From Eubacteriaceae bacterium (GTDB lineage Bacteria; Bacillota_A; Clostridia; Eubacteriales; Anaerofustaceae), in the NCBI GenBank assembly GCA_031280495.1, contig JAITGT010000067.1, positions 1-8,996 of the forward strand: a stretch of DNA of 8,996 bases. The letters run 5' to 3'. Made by a program: the position numbers and the translations under genes. Shown piece after piece: positions 1-6,070 of the stretch (its first letter is position 1; the number at the start of each line of letters is the position of its first letter). The notes under the pieces were generated by a model that was not told the DNA's origin, ran no database searches, and saw only the letters and a program-made list of their open reading frames with translations.

Positions 1-24
1 TTCAATCGCGCGGAAAAGCATAAA

Positions 25-63
25 GCCAAGCAGCATTTCTCCGAAATGCTGCTTGGCGCTTTT
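25..63 (+). terminator. Rho-independent terminator of an upstream gene, possibly bidirectional
   Basis: Bases 25-39 and 43-57 form a perfect 15-bp stem around a 3-base loop (TCC), followed by GCTTTT. The flanks AAAAGC (14-19) and GCTTTT (58-63) could extend the stem past a 5-base bulge, so the structure could also work on the other strand. One forward frame at the left edge (bases 3-23) ends in TAA at 21-23, directly before the hairpin. That may be the last codons of an upstream gene, but six codons are too few to identify it. Confidence 0.75.
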
Positions 64-339
64 GGGCGCATACAGTGCGCTTAATTCATTCGCAACGGGC
101 CATTCACTGCGCCTCTGCCGTAGCGAATTGGCGCCATTCGCTCTGCAGCCATGAAAAATGAAAAATGAATTTATGCCTAGCACAAAAAAGCGCTTTGCCG
201 CGCGCTCTGACAATTTTGTCTGGCGTTGAAGCAGCAGGCTTTGAGCGCGTTCGCTGCCTCGCCACTGCATATAAGCGTTCGTTGCCCGGAGACCGCCTGT
301 TCAGTGATCGAATGCCAGTCAATAAAGGAGGAACAAAGC
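64..339. other. Non-coding stretch before yjbQ
   Basis: I see no convincing gene in this stretch. The yjbQ frame stays open upstream to 226, but that extension has no ribosome site and does not look like family sequence. The stretch holds two small inverted repeats: GCGCA at 66-70 with TGCGC at 76-80, and a near-perfect pair at 122-132 and 133-142 that reads AGCGAAT(T)GGC/GCCATTCGCT. It also holds a short tandem run of ATGAAAA-like units near 151-168. I found no promoter with good boxes and spacing, and no THI-box-like element. Confidence 0.5.
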
Positions 340-735
340 ATGCTCTATACATATTCGGTTCGAACCAGCCGCGAATGTATGAAAAACATCACAAAGGAAG
401 TAGAAGACGCGCTAAAAAAAAGCGCAGCCCAAAAGGGCATATGCGTTGTTTTTTGCCCGCACACCACAGCGGCCATTACTATCAACGAAGACACAGATCC
501 AGGTGTGCAGTCAGATTTCCTTGCAGGACTGGGCAAAGCTTTTCCAGACCTCCCGGAATTCCTCCATGCAGAAGGCAACTCAGCAGCTCACCTAAAGTCC
601 AGCGCTGTGGGCGCAAGCGAAACTGTCCTCATCGAAGAAGGGCGCCTCATTCTAGGTAAATGGCAGGGGATCTACTTTTGCGAGTTTGACGGGCCGCGGA
701 ACCGGCAGTTTTACGTAAAGATCATTGAGGAATAG
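340..735 (+). CDS. yjbQ: YjbQ / UPF0047 family protein
   Basis: This is a complete 131-residue protein of the YjbQ family (UPF0047), a small beta-rich cytoplasmic fold that forms trimers. Databases often name it 'secondary thiamine-phosphate synthase enzyme', because some members partly replace ThiE, but the main role is unsettled. The three family blocks are all present: FCPHTTAAITINE (38-50), HAEGNSAAHLKSS (76-88) and GKWQGIYFCEFDGPR (106-120). They carry the conserved His41, Glu50, His76, Asn80 and His84 that line the putative metal or active site. Length fits the family (about 130-140). The start at 340 is set by AAAGGAGGA at 324-332, a strong ribosome site 7 bases upstream. No thiamine gene lies nearby, so context gives no support for a thiamine role. 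I see no clear terminator before the convergent Nudix gene. Confidence 0.93.
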   Translation: MLYTYSVRTSRECMKNITKEVEDALKKSAAQKGICVVFCPHTTAAITINEDTDPGVQSDFLAGLGKAFPDLPEFLHAEGNSAAHLKSSAVGASETVLIEEGRLILGKWQGIYFCEFDGPRNRQFYVKIIEE

Positions 736-895
736 CCAAACTAAAGCACATGGAAAAGTGACGGCGGCGCATTTTTACAGTCCGCTTTAGCTCTGCCCCT
801 CACCATCCATATGCGAGTAACCGCATGGTCATGGAGCGGCCTTGCTTACTCTCAGCGCCGCCCAGCTCTCTCCATGCCCATGAAAGCCACCCGCC

Positions 896-1690
896 TCATT
901 CCTCCGCGGGGCGGCGTTTGGCGTTGCGGTAGAGCATGACAGGATAGCGGCTGCCCGCTTCCGAATACCGGCCAGTTGACGAAATTATATGAGCAACTTT
1001 TCTGCGAAAAGCAGCAGCCTGCAGCTTTGCTCCGCGCACTTCCTCGTAAATAGACTGCAGTTCCGCAAGAGTGTATGGATCTGGCAGCATGTAGAGGGCA
1101 ATGTCTGTCAGCTCCATTTCTTTTCTGAGAAACTCCATTGCCATTGCAATCATCTTGGCATGGTCAAATGCAAGGCCTGCGCTTTCTTCCAAGACGGGCT
1201 CTTCCCCGCTGGAAAAATCCATTTCGGCAGACAGTGCAACGTCCCCAGATTCCAAATCCAACACAGCCTTTCCGTCCTGCGTTCGATAGGAAAGCGTAAA
1301 CCACTCCGCTTCTTGCGCATCGCTTCCTGCCCGAACTTCCAATGCTGCCCGGTCCGCAAGAGCGATGTGGGCGCAACTGATAACCCAAGACCGGGGATCC
1401 CTGTTTGGCTCGCTAAAAGCGTACAGCTGCCGTATGCTCACCAATCCGCCTTCCACTCCCGTCTCTTCGAAAAGCTCCCTTAAGGCCGCATGTTCAACGG
1501 ACTCCCCCTCCTCCACAAACCCTCCTGGCAATGCCCACATTCCGCGGTAAGGCTCATTTGCCCTGCGCACGAGCAGAACCTGAAGCTTTGTGTCAGCTTG
1601 GCGCCTTTTCTCTGCCCTTTTAGCGGCAATGAGCACCACATCGCTCGCAATGGATGGCTTTTTGAATGATTCGTTTTGCGTTATATCCAT
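896..1690 (-). CDS. Nudix protein with NrtR-like winged-helix C-terminus
   Basis: This 264-residue protein has an N-terminal Nudix domain (about 14-190) and a C-terminal winged-helix-like region (about 194-256). The Nudix box is intact: G57-x5-E63-x7-R71-E72-L73-x-E75-E76-x-G78-V79. The block RDPRSWVIS (97-105) and the helix LAFDHAKMIAMAMEFL (173-188) are typical of the ADP-ribose pyrophosphatase/NrtR group. The C-terminus, with YTLAELQSIYEEVRG (206-220), then FRRK (228-231), resembles the NrtR DNA-binding wing. NrtR proteins are repressors of NAD metabolism that sense ADP-ribose, and some retain hydrolase activity. The complete box suggests this one could still hydrolyse a nucleoside diphosphate. 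No NAD gene is adjacent. The start codon follows AGAGGGA (1700-1694). An AT-rich palindrome lies in its promoter, consistent with autoregulation, but the exact substrate and targets are not known. Confidence 0.9.
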   Translation of the reverse strand: MDITQNESFKKPSIASDVVLIAAKRAEKRRQADTKLQVLLVRRANEPYRGMWALPGGFVEEGESVEHAALRELFEETGVEGGLVSIRQLYAFSEPNRDPRSWVISCAHIALADRAALEVRAGSDAQEAEWFTLSYRTQDGKAVLDLESGDVALSAEMDFSSGEEPVLEESAGLAFDHAKMIAMAMEFLRKEMELTDIALYMLPDPYTLAELQSIYEEVRGAKLQAAAFRRKVAHIISSTGRYSEAGSRYPVMLYRNAKRRPAEE

Positions 1691-1724
1691 CTGTCCCTCT
1701 TCATTGATGTGTTCATCTTTCCCT

Positions 1725-1755
1725 ATTATAGCAAATATTTGTATAAGCTGAACAA
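1725..1755 (-). promoter_or_regulatory. Nudix gene promoter with overlapping palindromic operator candidate
   Basis: Read on the minus strand, an extended -10 box TGC-TATAAT (TATAAT at 1730-1725) follows a weak -35 TTGTTC (1755-1750) with a 19-base spacer. This places the transcript start near 1718, about 28 bases before the ATG. The perfect 10-base palindrome CAAATATTTG (1732-1741) fills the end of the spacer next to the -10 box. A protein bound there would block RNA polymerase. Because the gene encodes an NrtR-like protein, autoregulation is a reasonable inference; the operator role is not shown by sequence alone. Confidence 0.6.
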
Positions 1756-1800
1756 TTTGCCTAATATTTGTTTATATATTTGCATAGTTCGGGCTATTTG
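1735..1800. repeat. Cluster of ATATTTG / ATTTG direct repeats
   Basis: Three exact ATATTTG copies occur at 1735-1741, 1764-1770 and 1776-1782. The shorter core ATTTG occurs at 1737, 1755, 1766, 1778 and 1796, all in the same direction. Spacings are 18, 11, 12 and 18 bases, so several sites are near one helical turn apart. The cluster sits just upstream of, and overlaps, the promoter of the NrtR-like gene. It may be an operator array, an UP-like AT tract, or chance in AT-rich DNA. Confidence 0.4.
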
Positions 1801-2038
1801 CGCTTTCATTCCAAATTGCCTAAAGACGAGAATTTGCGCCACTTGCCCTTTATGCGGCGCAAAAGAATGCTCATTGGCTAGAGCTGTGAAATCAGCACCC
1901 CTTGAACAGCGAGCCTTTTGCTCCGTGTGGAAATGAGGCGCCACACGGGGCTAACTTTAATGCGCCGCGCTTCTGAATGTGCGCTCCAGCGCAATATGAG
2001 CGCCAAAAATAAACAAAAGCAAAGTTTTTGCAAGCTGC
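1801..2038. other. Non-coding divergent region with orphan hairpins
   Basis: No gene is supported between the Nudix promoter and the hsp20 promoter. Two perfect inverted repeats stand out. TTTGCGCC (1833-1840) pairs with GGCGCAAA (1856-1863) across a 15-base loop. CCGTGTGG (1923-1930) pairs with CCACACGG (1941-1948) across a 10-base loop, and the stem can extend to 1921 and 1950 with one G-T pair. Neither is followed by a proper T-tract on either strand, so they are not ordinary terminators. The palindrome GCGCT-CC-AGCGC lies at 1981-1992. Confidence 0.45.
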
Positions 2039-2067
2039 TTGACAAATGTGCCAGGTTAGTGTATAAA
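2039..2067 (+). promoter_or_regulatory. Sigma-A promoter of hsp20
   Basis: A consensus -35 box TTGACA (2039-2044) and a -10 box TATAAA (2062-2067) are separated by exactly 17 bases. The transcript should start near 2074, inside the left arm of the adjacent CIRCE element. This is the classic arrangement of an HrcA-repressed heat-shock promoter. Confidence 0.85.
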
Positions 2068-2071
2068 TATA

Positions 2072-2098
2072 TCAGCACTCGATCAATGTGAGTGCTAA
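2072..2098 (+). promoter_or_regulatory. CIRCE operator (HrcA binding site)
   Basis: TCAGCACTC (2072-2080), nine spacer bases, then GAGTGCTAA (2090-2098) match the CIRCE consensus TTAGCACTC-N9-GAGTGCTAA with one change, C for T at the second base. CIRCE is bound by the heat-shock repressor HrcA. It overlaps the predicted transcript start, so binding would block hsp20 transcription and the mRNA would begin with the hairpin. Confidence 0.93.
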
Positions 2099-2127
2099 AA
2101 AACCGATGCTGATAAGGAGTATATAGA

Positions 2128-2559
2128 ATGTCAAGCTTAATTCCGTTCAACCAAAGAAGGCCGTCTGCATTCAGCAGTGTTTTTTTCAACAATATGTGCG
2201 ATACCTTTTTCCCTGAAGGCGCAGCTCGACAGGCAAGGGCATTTTGCATAGACATTGAAGAGACAGACGACGCATACGCAGTGACAGCCGACTTGCCGGG
2301 TATCTCAAAGGACGAAATCTCCATCCGCATGCTGAATGGGCGACTGATCGTTGCTGTCAATAAAAAAGAAGAGCAAGAACAGCGCGAGAAAAATTATGTC
2401 CACCGCGAAAGGTTCATGCGATCCTATACGCGGAGCCTCTACCTTCCTGGCACGGATGCAGACGCGGTTAAGGCTAAGCTGGAAGATGGGGTGCTCACAA
2501 TAGCTGTCGGCAAAAAAAAGAAAGAGGCAGAAGAGTCCCGGCCCATCGAAATTGAGTAG
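2128..2559 (+). CDS. hsp20: Hsp20 small heat-shock protein
   Basis: This 143-residue protein is a small heat-shock protein, an ATP-independent holdase that binds unfolding proteins in the cytoplasm as a large oligomer. The alpha-crystallin domain runs from about residue 38 to 128. It contains the signature strand A116-KLEDGVLTIAV-127 and the LPGISKDEISIRMLNGRLIV block (56-75). The short C-terminal tail ends RPIEIE, providing an I-x-I type motif (I140-E-I142) that docks onto neighbouring subunits. The N-terminal arm (1-37) is short and rich in Phe, as usual. The start follows AAGGAGT (2114-2120) with a 7-base gap. A charged lysine/glutamate run (129-136) lies between the domain and tail. The gene is a single unit, bounded by the CIRCE promoter and a strong terminator. 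Confidence 0.96.
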   Translation: MSSLIPFNQRRPSAFSSVFFNNMCDTFFPEGAARQARAFCIDIEETDDAYAVTADLPGISKDEISIRMLNGRLIVAVNKKEEQEQREKNYVHRERFMRSYTRSLYLPGTDADAVKAKLEDGVLTIAVGKKKKEAEESRPIEIE

Positions 2560-2604
2560 TCGGAACCAATGATTGCCACATGTTAGGAGCGCATAGCAGG
2601 CGCA

Positions 2605-2646
2605 GCGCCGCAGAGGGCCAACTCTGCGGCGCATCTTTTCAGTTTT
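2605..2646 (+). terminator. Rho-independent terminator after hsp20
   Basis: A perfect 11-bp GC-rich stem is formed by GCGCCGCAGAG (2605-2615) and CTCTGCGGCGC (2622-2632), with a 6-base loop. T-rich sequence follows (2634-2646 and on through 2655). It ends the hsp20 transcript 45 bases after the stop codon. Confidence 0.88.
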
Positions 2647-2665
2647 GCTTTTTCTAAAACATGAT

Positions 2666-2692
2666 TTGCAAGCAAAGGCAAAATACTATAAA
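2666..2692 (+). promoter_or_regulatory. Candidate promoter of the lipoprotein gene
   Basis: TTGCAA (2666-2671) and TATAAA (2687-2692) are 15 bases apart, a short but tolerated spacing. The transcript would start around 2699-2702, at or next to the preferred ATG at 2702. There is no ribosome site in between. If this promoter is right, the mRNA is leaderless or nearly so. Confidence 0.4.
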
Positions 2693-2701
2693 ATGTCTAT
2701 A

Positions 2702-3307
2702 ATGAAAACATATAATCATAATATTAAGTGCAAATATTTGCCAATAGCTGCTGCTCTTATACTCGCCATAGGTTGCAGAGCGAATTCGCCGCTTTCGCGA
2801 GGCAGCGTGCTTGTAGATAAGTACGAAAACACTAGCATGGGACTCTCTTTTACTCTTCCAGCCGGGTGGCGTTTTGCATCAAATGCGGAAATAGCAAACT
2901 TAAATCAAGGCTCAAGCCTGCCAGACATGGGGGAAGCGTATGGCGAAGAAACGTTTTTGGCGACAGGGAGGGCTATTGACATGCACGCTTTGGACGAAGC
3001 AAGCGGCAGCAGCGCAACCATTGTCATTGCCCAAAAGCCGCCTTCAGAAACCGACTCAGTCAAAGCCTTTCTGGGCACTGTCAAAGAGCAGCTCTCCCAA
3101 AGTGAGGGCTTTGCTGTCGGCGAGCTCGCTTCCGCTAGCGTTGGGGGGGCGCAGTACACGCTTATGCCCTGCACATACGGATCTTACGACCGGCCAGTTA
3201 TACGAAACTACTACGCAAAGCTTTCCGGGGCTTATGTGATTTGCGTGGTAACAACTGTCAATGGCCAGGATAAGGACACAGCTGTGTCTGCATTCGGAGG
3301 CGCGTAA
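2702..3307 (+). CDS. Secreted lipoprotein of unknown function
   Basis: This 201-residue protein (from the ATG at 2702) begins with a basic stretch, a hydrophobic segment YLPIAAALILAIG (12-24) and Cys25. That is a plausible lipoprotein signal (LAIGC), so it is probably anchored outside the cell membrane. After it comes YENTSMGLSFTLPAGWRF (41-58). This 'short peptide, G-x-S-F, P-x-G-W' opening is seen in PsbP/DcrB-like extracellular domains, which is only a fold-level hint. The rest alternates strands and a helix (about 117-137) and I cannot assign a function. The start is uncertain: ATG 2693 would add three residues, and TTG 2645 would lie in the hsp20 terminator. No ribosome site precedes any of them. 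The gene stands alone between two terminators. Confidence 0.8.
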   Translation: MKTYNHNIKCKYLPIAAALILAIGCRANSPLSRGSVLVDKYENTSMGLSFTLPAGWRFASNAEIANLNQGSSLPDMGEAYGEETFLATGRAIDMHALDEASGSSATIVIAQKPPSETDSVKAFLGTVKEQLSQSEGFAVGELASASVGGAQYTLMPCTYGSYDRPVIRNYYAKLSGAYVICVVTTVNGQDKDTAVSAFGGA

Positions 3308-3353
3308 AGCGCCAGACCTGCTACAGGAAAACCAGTGCCGCCATGAAAAAAAC

Positions 3354-3383
3354 AAAAGGCAGCTCTCACGGGAGCTGCTTTTT
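3354..3383. terminator. Bidirectional terminator between the lipoprotein gene and leuS
   Basis: Arms at 3354-3365 (AAAAGGCAGCTC) and 3372-3383 (GAGCTGCTTTTT) pair with one G-T wobble around a 6-base loop. The plus strand ends in TTTTT. The minus strand ends in TTTTGTTTTTTT. It sits between two convergent genes, 46 bases after the lipoprotein stop and just past the leuS stop at 3387, so it can serve both. Confidence 0.88.
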
Positions 3384-3386
3384 GCT

Positions 3387-5789
3387 CTACTTTGCGACAA
3401 TATTGTAAATGCGCCCTGGTACGTACACTTCTTTGGCGACCTTTAAGCCTTTTATAGCATTTTGAATCGCCAGGCTTTCATGCACTGCAGCAGCAACTTC
3501 GCTTTCGTCGCTGCCAGCGTCCACGACGATTTTTCCACGCAGCTTTCCATTGACTTGAATGGGAATTTCCACTGTGTCTTCAACTAAGAGCGCCTCGTCG
3601 TATGAAGGCCATTTCGCTTGGTAAATGCGGCCGGTAAAGCCAGATTCACTCCACGCCTCTTCTGTAACATGCGGCGCTATAGGGTTAAGAAGTATCAGAA
3701 GCGCTTGAAGATCCCCCTGCCCGATCCCGCCTTCGTCATAGGCTTCATTAACCGCTTTCATCATGGCTGCAATAGCCGTATTGAATTTGAGCAGTTCATA
3801 ATCGCCAGAAACTTTCTTGACCAGGCGGTGGCATGCAGCAGACATTTCCTCCCCCTTTCGCAACATGTCTTTAAGGCCATAAACGCGATCCACAAACCTC
3901 TTGCAGCCTTTTACAGAGTCGCTGCTCCATGGCGCCGCTTTTTCGAAATCACCCATAAACATTTCATAGATGCGCAGCGTGTCGGCTCCATAACTCTTCA
4001 CCACGTCGTCTGGATTGACGACATTGCCGCGCGACTTGCTCATTTTTTGGCTGTCCGCGCCTAAGATCATGCCATGAGCCGTACGCTTTGCGTAGGGCTC
4101 ATGCGAGCTGACCACTCCAATGTCATACAAAAATTTATGCCAAAAACGCGAATAAAGCAGATGAAGCGTAGTATGCTCCATACCGCCGTTGTACCAATCC
4201 ACATTCATCCAGTACGCAAGCGCTTCGGGGCTGGCGAGTTCCTTATCATTGTTCGGATCCGTGTATCTCAGGTAATACCAGCTGGATCCAGCCCACTGAG
4301 GCATAGTGTCCGTCTCGCGCACCGCTTTTTTCCCGCACTTTGGGCAAGCCGTGCTAAACCACTCAGGCATAGAGGACAGTGGCGAATCCCCCTCATCCGT
4401 CTGGCGGTAGTTGGCCACATCCGGGAGGCGAAGCGGCAGTTCGCTCTCTGGCACTTCCACCCAACCGCAGTCTTCGCAATATATGAGTGGGATAGGCTCG
4501 CCCCAGTACCGTTGGCGAGAGAAAACCCAGTCGCGCAGTTTAAAGTTGACCTTCTTTTCCCCAATGGCGCGCGTTTCAAGCTCATCGATCATTTTCGCCT
4601 TCGCCTGTGGGACCGGCAGGCCGTCAATGATAGGCGAATTGACAGCAACTGAATCGGCGCCAACGCCTGTGTAGGCTTCTTTGCTCACATTCCCACCGCT
4701 TATGACCTCAACGATGGGAAGCCCGAATTGTTTTGCGAACTCCCAGTCGCGTTCGTCGTGGCCTGGCACTGCCATGATTGCGCCAGTACCGTACGTGATG
4801 AGAACATAGTCTGATATATAGATTGGGATGCTCTCCTTTGAAATAGGGTTGAGCGCCAGTAGGCCTTCAAGTCGAACACCAGTCTTGTCCTTTGCCACTT
4901 CCGTGCGCTCGAAGTCCGATTTTTTCTGTGATGCATCCCGATACGCCAGCGCCTCTGGAGCATTCTTTATCTCACTGATATATTTGTCCACCAGAGGGTG
5001 CTCCGGCGCAATAACCATATATGTTGCGCCATAAATTGTGTCGGGCCTGGTGGTGAACACTTCAAGAAAATCTTCCTTGCCAGCGATAGGAAAGCGAATT
5101 TGCGCGCCTTCACTGCGCCCGATCCAATTTGCCTGGCTTGCCTTGATTCTCTCTGCATAGTCGACCGTACCTAAATCGTCCAAAAGCCGCTGGGCGTAAG
5201 CAGTGATTTTGAGCATCCATTGGTTTTTTACTTTTCGGACAACATCACCGCCACACCTCTCGCACTTTCCCTGCACAACTTCTTCATTAGCTAGCCCCAC
5301 CTTGCAGCTAGGGCAAAAGTTAATTGGAAACTCTTTCTTGTAGGCAAGCCCGTGGCGAAATAATTGAAGGAAAATCCACTGCGTCCATTTGTAATAAGAT
5401 GGATCTGTTGTGTCCACTTCCCTATCCCAGTCGAAAGAGTAGCCAATGGATTTTAGCTGCCCCTTAAATCGCCCAATGTTCTTTTCCGTAACCGCTTTTG
5501 GGTGCATTCCTTGCTGGATGGCGAAATTTTCTGTTGGCAAGCCAAAGGCGTCCCATCCCATTGGAAAGAGGACATTGAAGCCTTCAAGACGCCTCTTTCG
5601 CGAAATAGCGTCAAGTGCTGTATATGGGCGAGGGTGGCCAACATGCAGGCCCTGCCCGCTCGGATAAGGAAACTCGACGAGGGCATAGAACTTTGGCTTG
5701 CTATGGTCGATGGATGCAGCAAAAGCTTTTTCCTTCTCCCAAATTCCCTGCCATTTCTTTTCTGCAGCCGCAAAATTGTACCGCTTCAA
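3387..5789 (-). CDS. leuS: Leucyl-tRNA synthetase
   Basis: This complete class I synthetase (800 residues from the TTG at 5789) charges tRNA-Leu with leucine in the cytoplasm. Motifs, in that numbering, are HVGH (49-52, the HIGH box), a CPSC...CERC zinc site (159-162, 176-179), the CP1 editing domain with TTRPDT (246-251) and [15 protein letters not shown] (334-348), a second Cys set (438/441, 482/485), and KMSKS (582-586). The anticodon-binding region and C-terminal domain, with [12 protein letters not shown] (743-754), follow. Length is usual for bacterial LeuRS. I prefer TTG because AAGGAA lies 9 bases upstream and the N-terminus then reads [14 protein letters not shown], as in the family. 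The in-frame ATG at 5825 would add 12 residues and has no ribosome site. No T-box is visible in the short leader. Confidence 0.97.
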   Translation of the reverse strand: MKRYNFAAAEKKWQGIWEKEKAFAASIDHSKPKFYALVEFPYPSGQGLHVGHPRPYTALDAISRKRRLEGFNVLFPMGWDAFGLPTENFAIQQGMHPKAVTEKNIGRFKGQLKSIGYSFDWDREVDTTDPSYYKWTQWIFLQLFRHGLAYKKEFPINFCPSCKVGLANEEVVQGKCERCGGDVVRKVKNQWMLKITAYAQRLLDDLGTVDYAERIKASQANWIGRSEGAQIRFPIAGKEDFLEVFTTRPDTIYGATYMVIAPEHPLVDKYISEIKNAPEALAYRDASQKKSDFERTEVAKDKTGVRLEGLLALNPISKESIPIYISDYVLITYGTGAIMAVPGHDERDWEFAKQFGLPIVEVISGGNVSKEAYTGVGADSVAVNSPIIDGLPVPQAKAKMIDELETRAIGEKKVNFKLRDWVFSRQRYWGEPIPLIYCEDCGWVEVPESELPLRLPDVANYRQTDEGDSPLSSMPEWFSTACPKCGKKAVRETDTMPQWAGSSWYYLRYTDPNNDKELASPEALAYWMNVDWYNGGMEHTTLHLLYSRFWHKFLYDIGVVSSHEPYAKRTAHGMILGADSQKMSKSRGNVVNPDDVVKSYGADTLRIYEMFMGDFEKAAPWSSDSVKGCKRFVDRVYGLKDMLRKGEEMSAACHRLVKKVSGDYELLKFNTAIAAMMKAVNEAYDEGGIGQGDLQALLILLNPIAPHVTEEAWSESGFTGRIYQAKWPSYDEALLVEDTVEIPIQVNGKLRGKIVVDAGSDESEVAAAVHESLAIQNAIKGLKVAKEVYVPGRIYNIVAK

Positions 5790-5848
5790 TGATAGCCATT
5801 CCTTCCAGGGCGTCCAGCCTCCCATCGGAGCGCATGCCCATTGTTCAT
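5786..5848 (-). CDS. Possible 20-codon upstream ORF overlapping the leuS start
   Basis: An ATG at 5848-5846 opens a 20-codon frame that ends in TGA at 5788-5786. The TGA overlaps the TTG start of leuS as TTGA, and the leuS ribosome site lies within this small frame. Such an arrangement allows translational coupling. The peptide contains only one leucine codon, so it is not a classical leucine attenuator. It has no strong ribosome site of its own. It may be chance; treat it as a candidate. Confidence 0.25.
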   Translation of the reverse strand: MNNGHALRWEAGRPGRNGYH

Positions 5849-5913
5849 TTTTGATCGCAAGCAGTTAGAGATTCCACATACAAAAAAAACAGTCTGCTGG
5901 AAACCGCATTTTT

Positions 5914-5942
5914 ATTCTATCCTAGCGCTCTTTCGAAGTCAA
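5914..5942 (-). promoter_or_regulatory. Sigma-A promoter of leuS
   Basis: On the minus strand, TTGACT (5942-5937) and TAGAAT (5919-5914) are separated by exactly 17 bases. The predicted transcript start is near 5907, giving a leader of about 118 bases before the TTG start. That leader is too short for a T-box, and no T-box antiterminator motif is seen. Confidence 0.75.
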
Positions 5943-6070
5943 TATTTTTCCCATTCTGCCAAAGGCAGGATAAGGCAGCGCCTTTGTGTCAACAATGCCT
6001 AATAGGAAGCTGGCGCAGGAGAATAAACGATGCGGCAAATTCATAAAATGGACAATCGGGGGAATGAGCC

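Noticed and set aside
226..339. N-terminal extension of yjbQ in the same frame
   Set aside because: The strong ribosome site lies just before ATG 340, the family N-terminus begins there, and the extension does not look like family sequence.
64..339. TPP riboswitch before yjbQ
   Set aside because: I looked because yjbQ is sometimes linked with thiamine; no THI-box CTGAGA core or matching structure is seen.
165..659. 164-codon plus-strand open frame overlapping yjbQ
   Set aside because: It is a highly basic, Arg/Pro/His-rich translation of yjbQ in another frame, with no ribosome site.
741..790. CTAAAGC (741-747) and GCTTTAG (784-790) as a terminator between yjbQ and the Nudix gene
   Set aside because: The loop is 36 bases, the stem is only 7 bp, and there is no proper T-tract on either strand.
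1878..2360. 160-codon minus-strand open frame across the hsp20 promoter
   Set aside because: It crosses the CIRCE element, the hsp20 promoter and the hsp20 coding sequence, and has no ribosome site or family resemblance.
2645..2701. TTG start for the lipoprotein gene at 2645
   Set aside because: It falls in the T-rich tail of the hsp20 terminator, has no ribosome site, and would put 19 extra residues before a complete signal peptide.
5790..5825. ATG at 5825 as the leuS start
   Set aside because: There is no ribosome site before it, and the 12 extra residues do not resemble the usual LeuRS N-terminus. The TTG at 5789 is better placed.
5790..5942. T-box riboswitch before leuS
   Set aside because: The leader is only about 118 bases and the conserved T-box antiterminator sequence is not present.
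5960..5986. CAAAGGC/GCCTTTG inverted repeat as an operator for the LysM gene
   Set aside because: The 7-bp arms are perfect but the loop is 13 bases, and no good promoter is visible around it, so no role can be supported.
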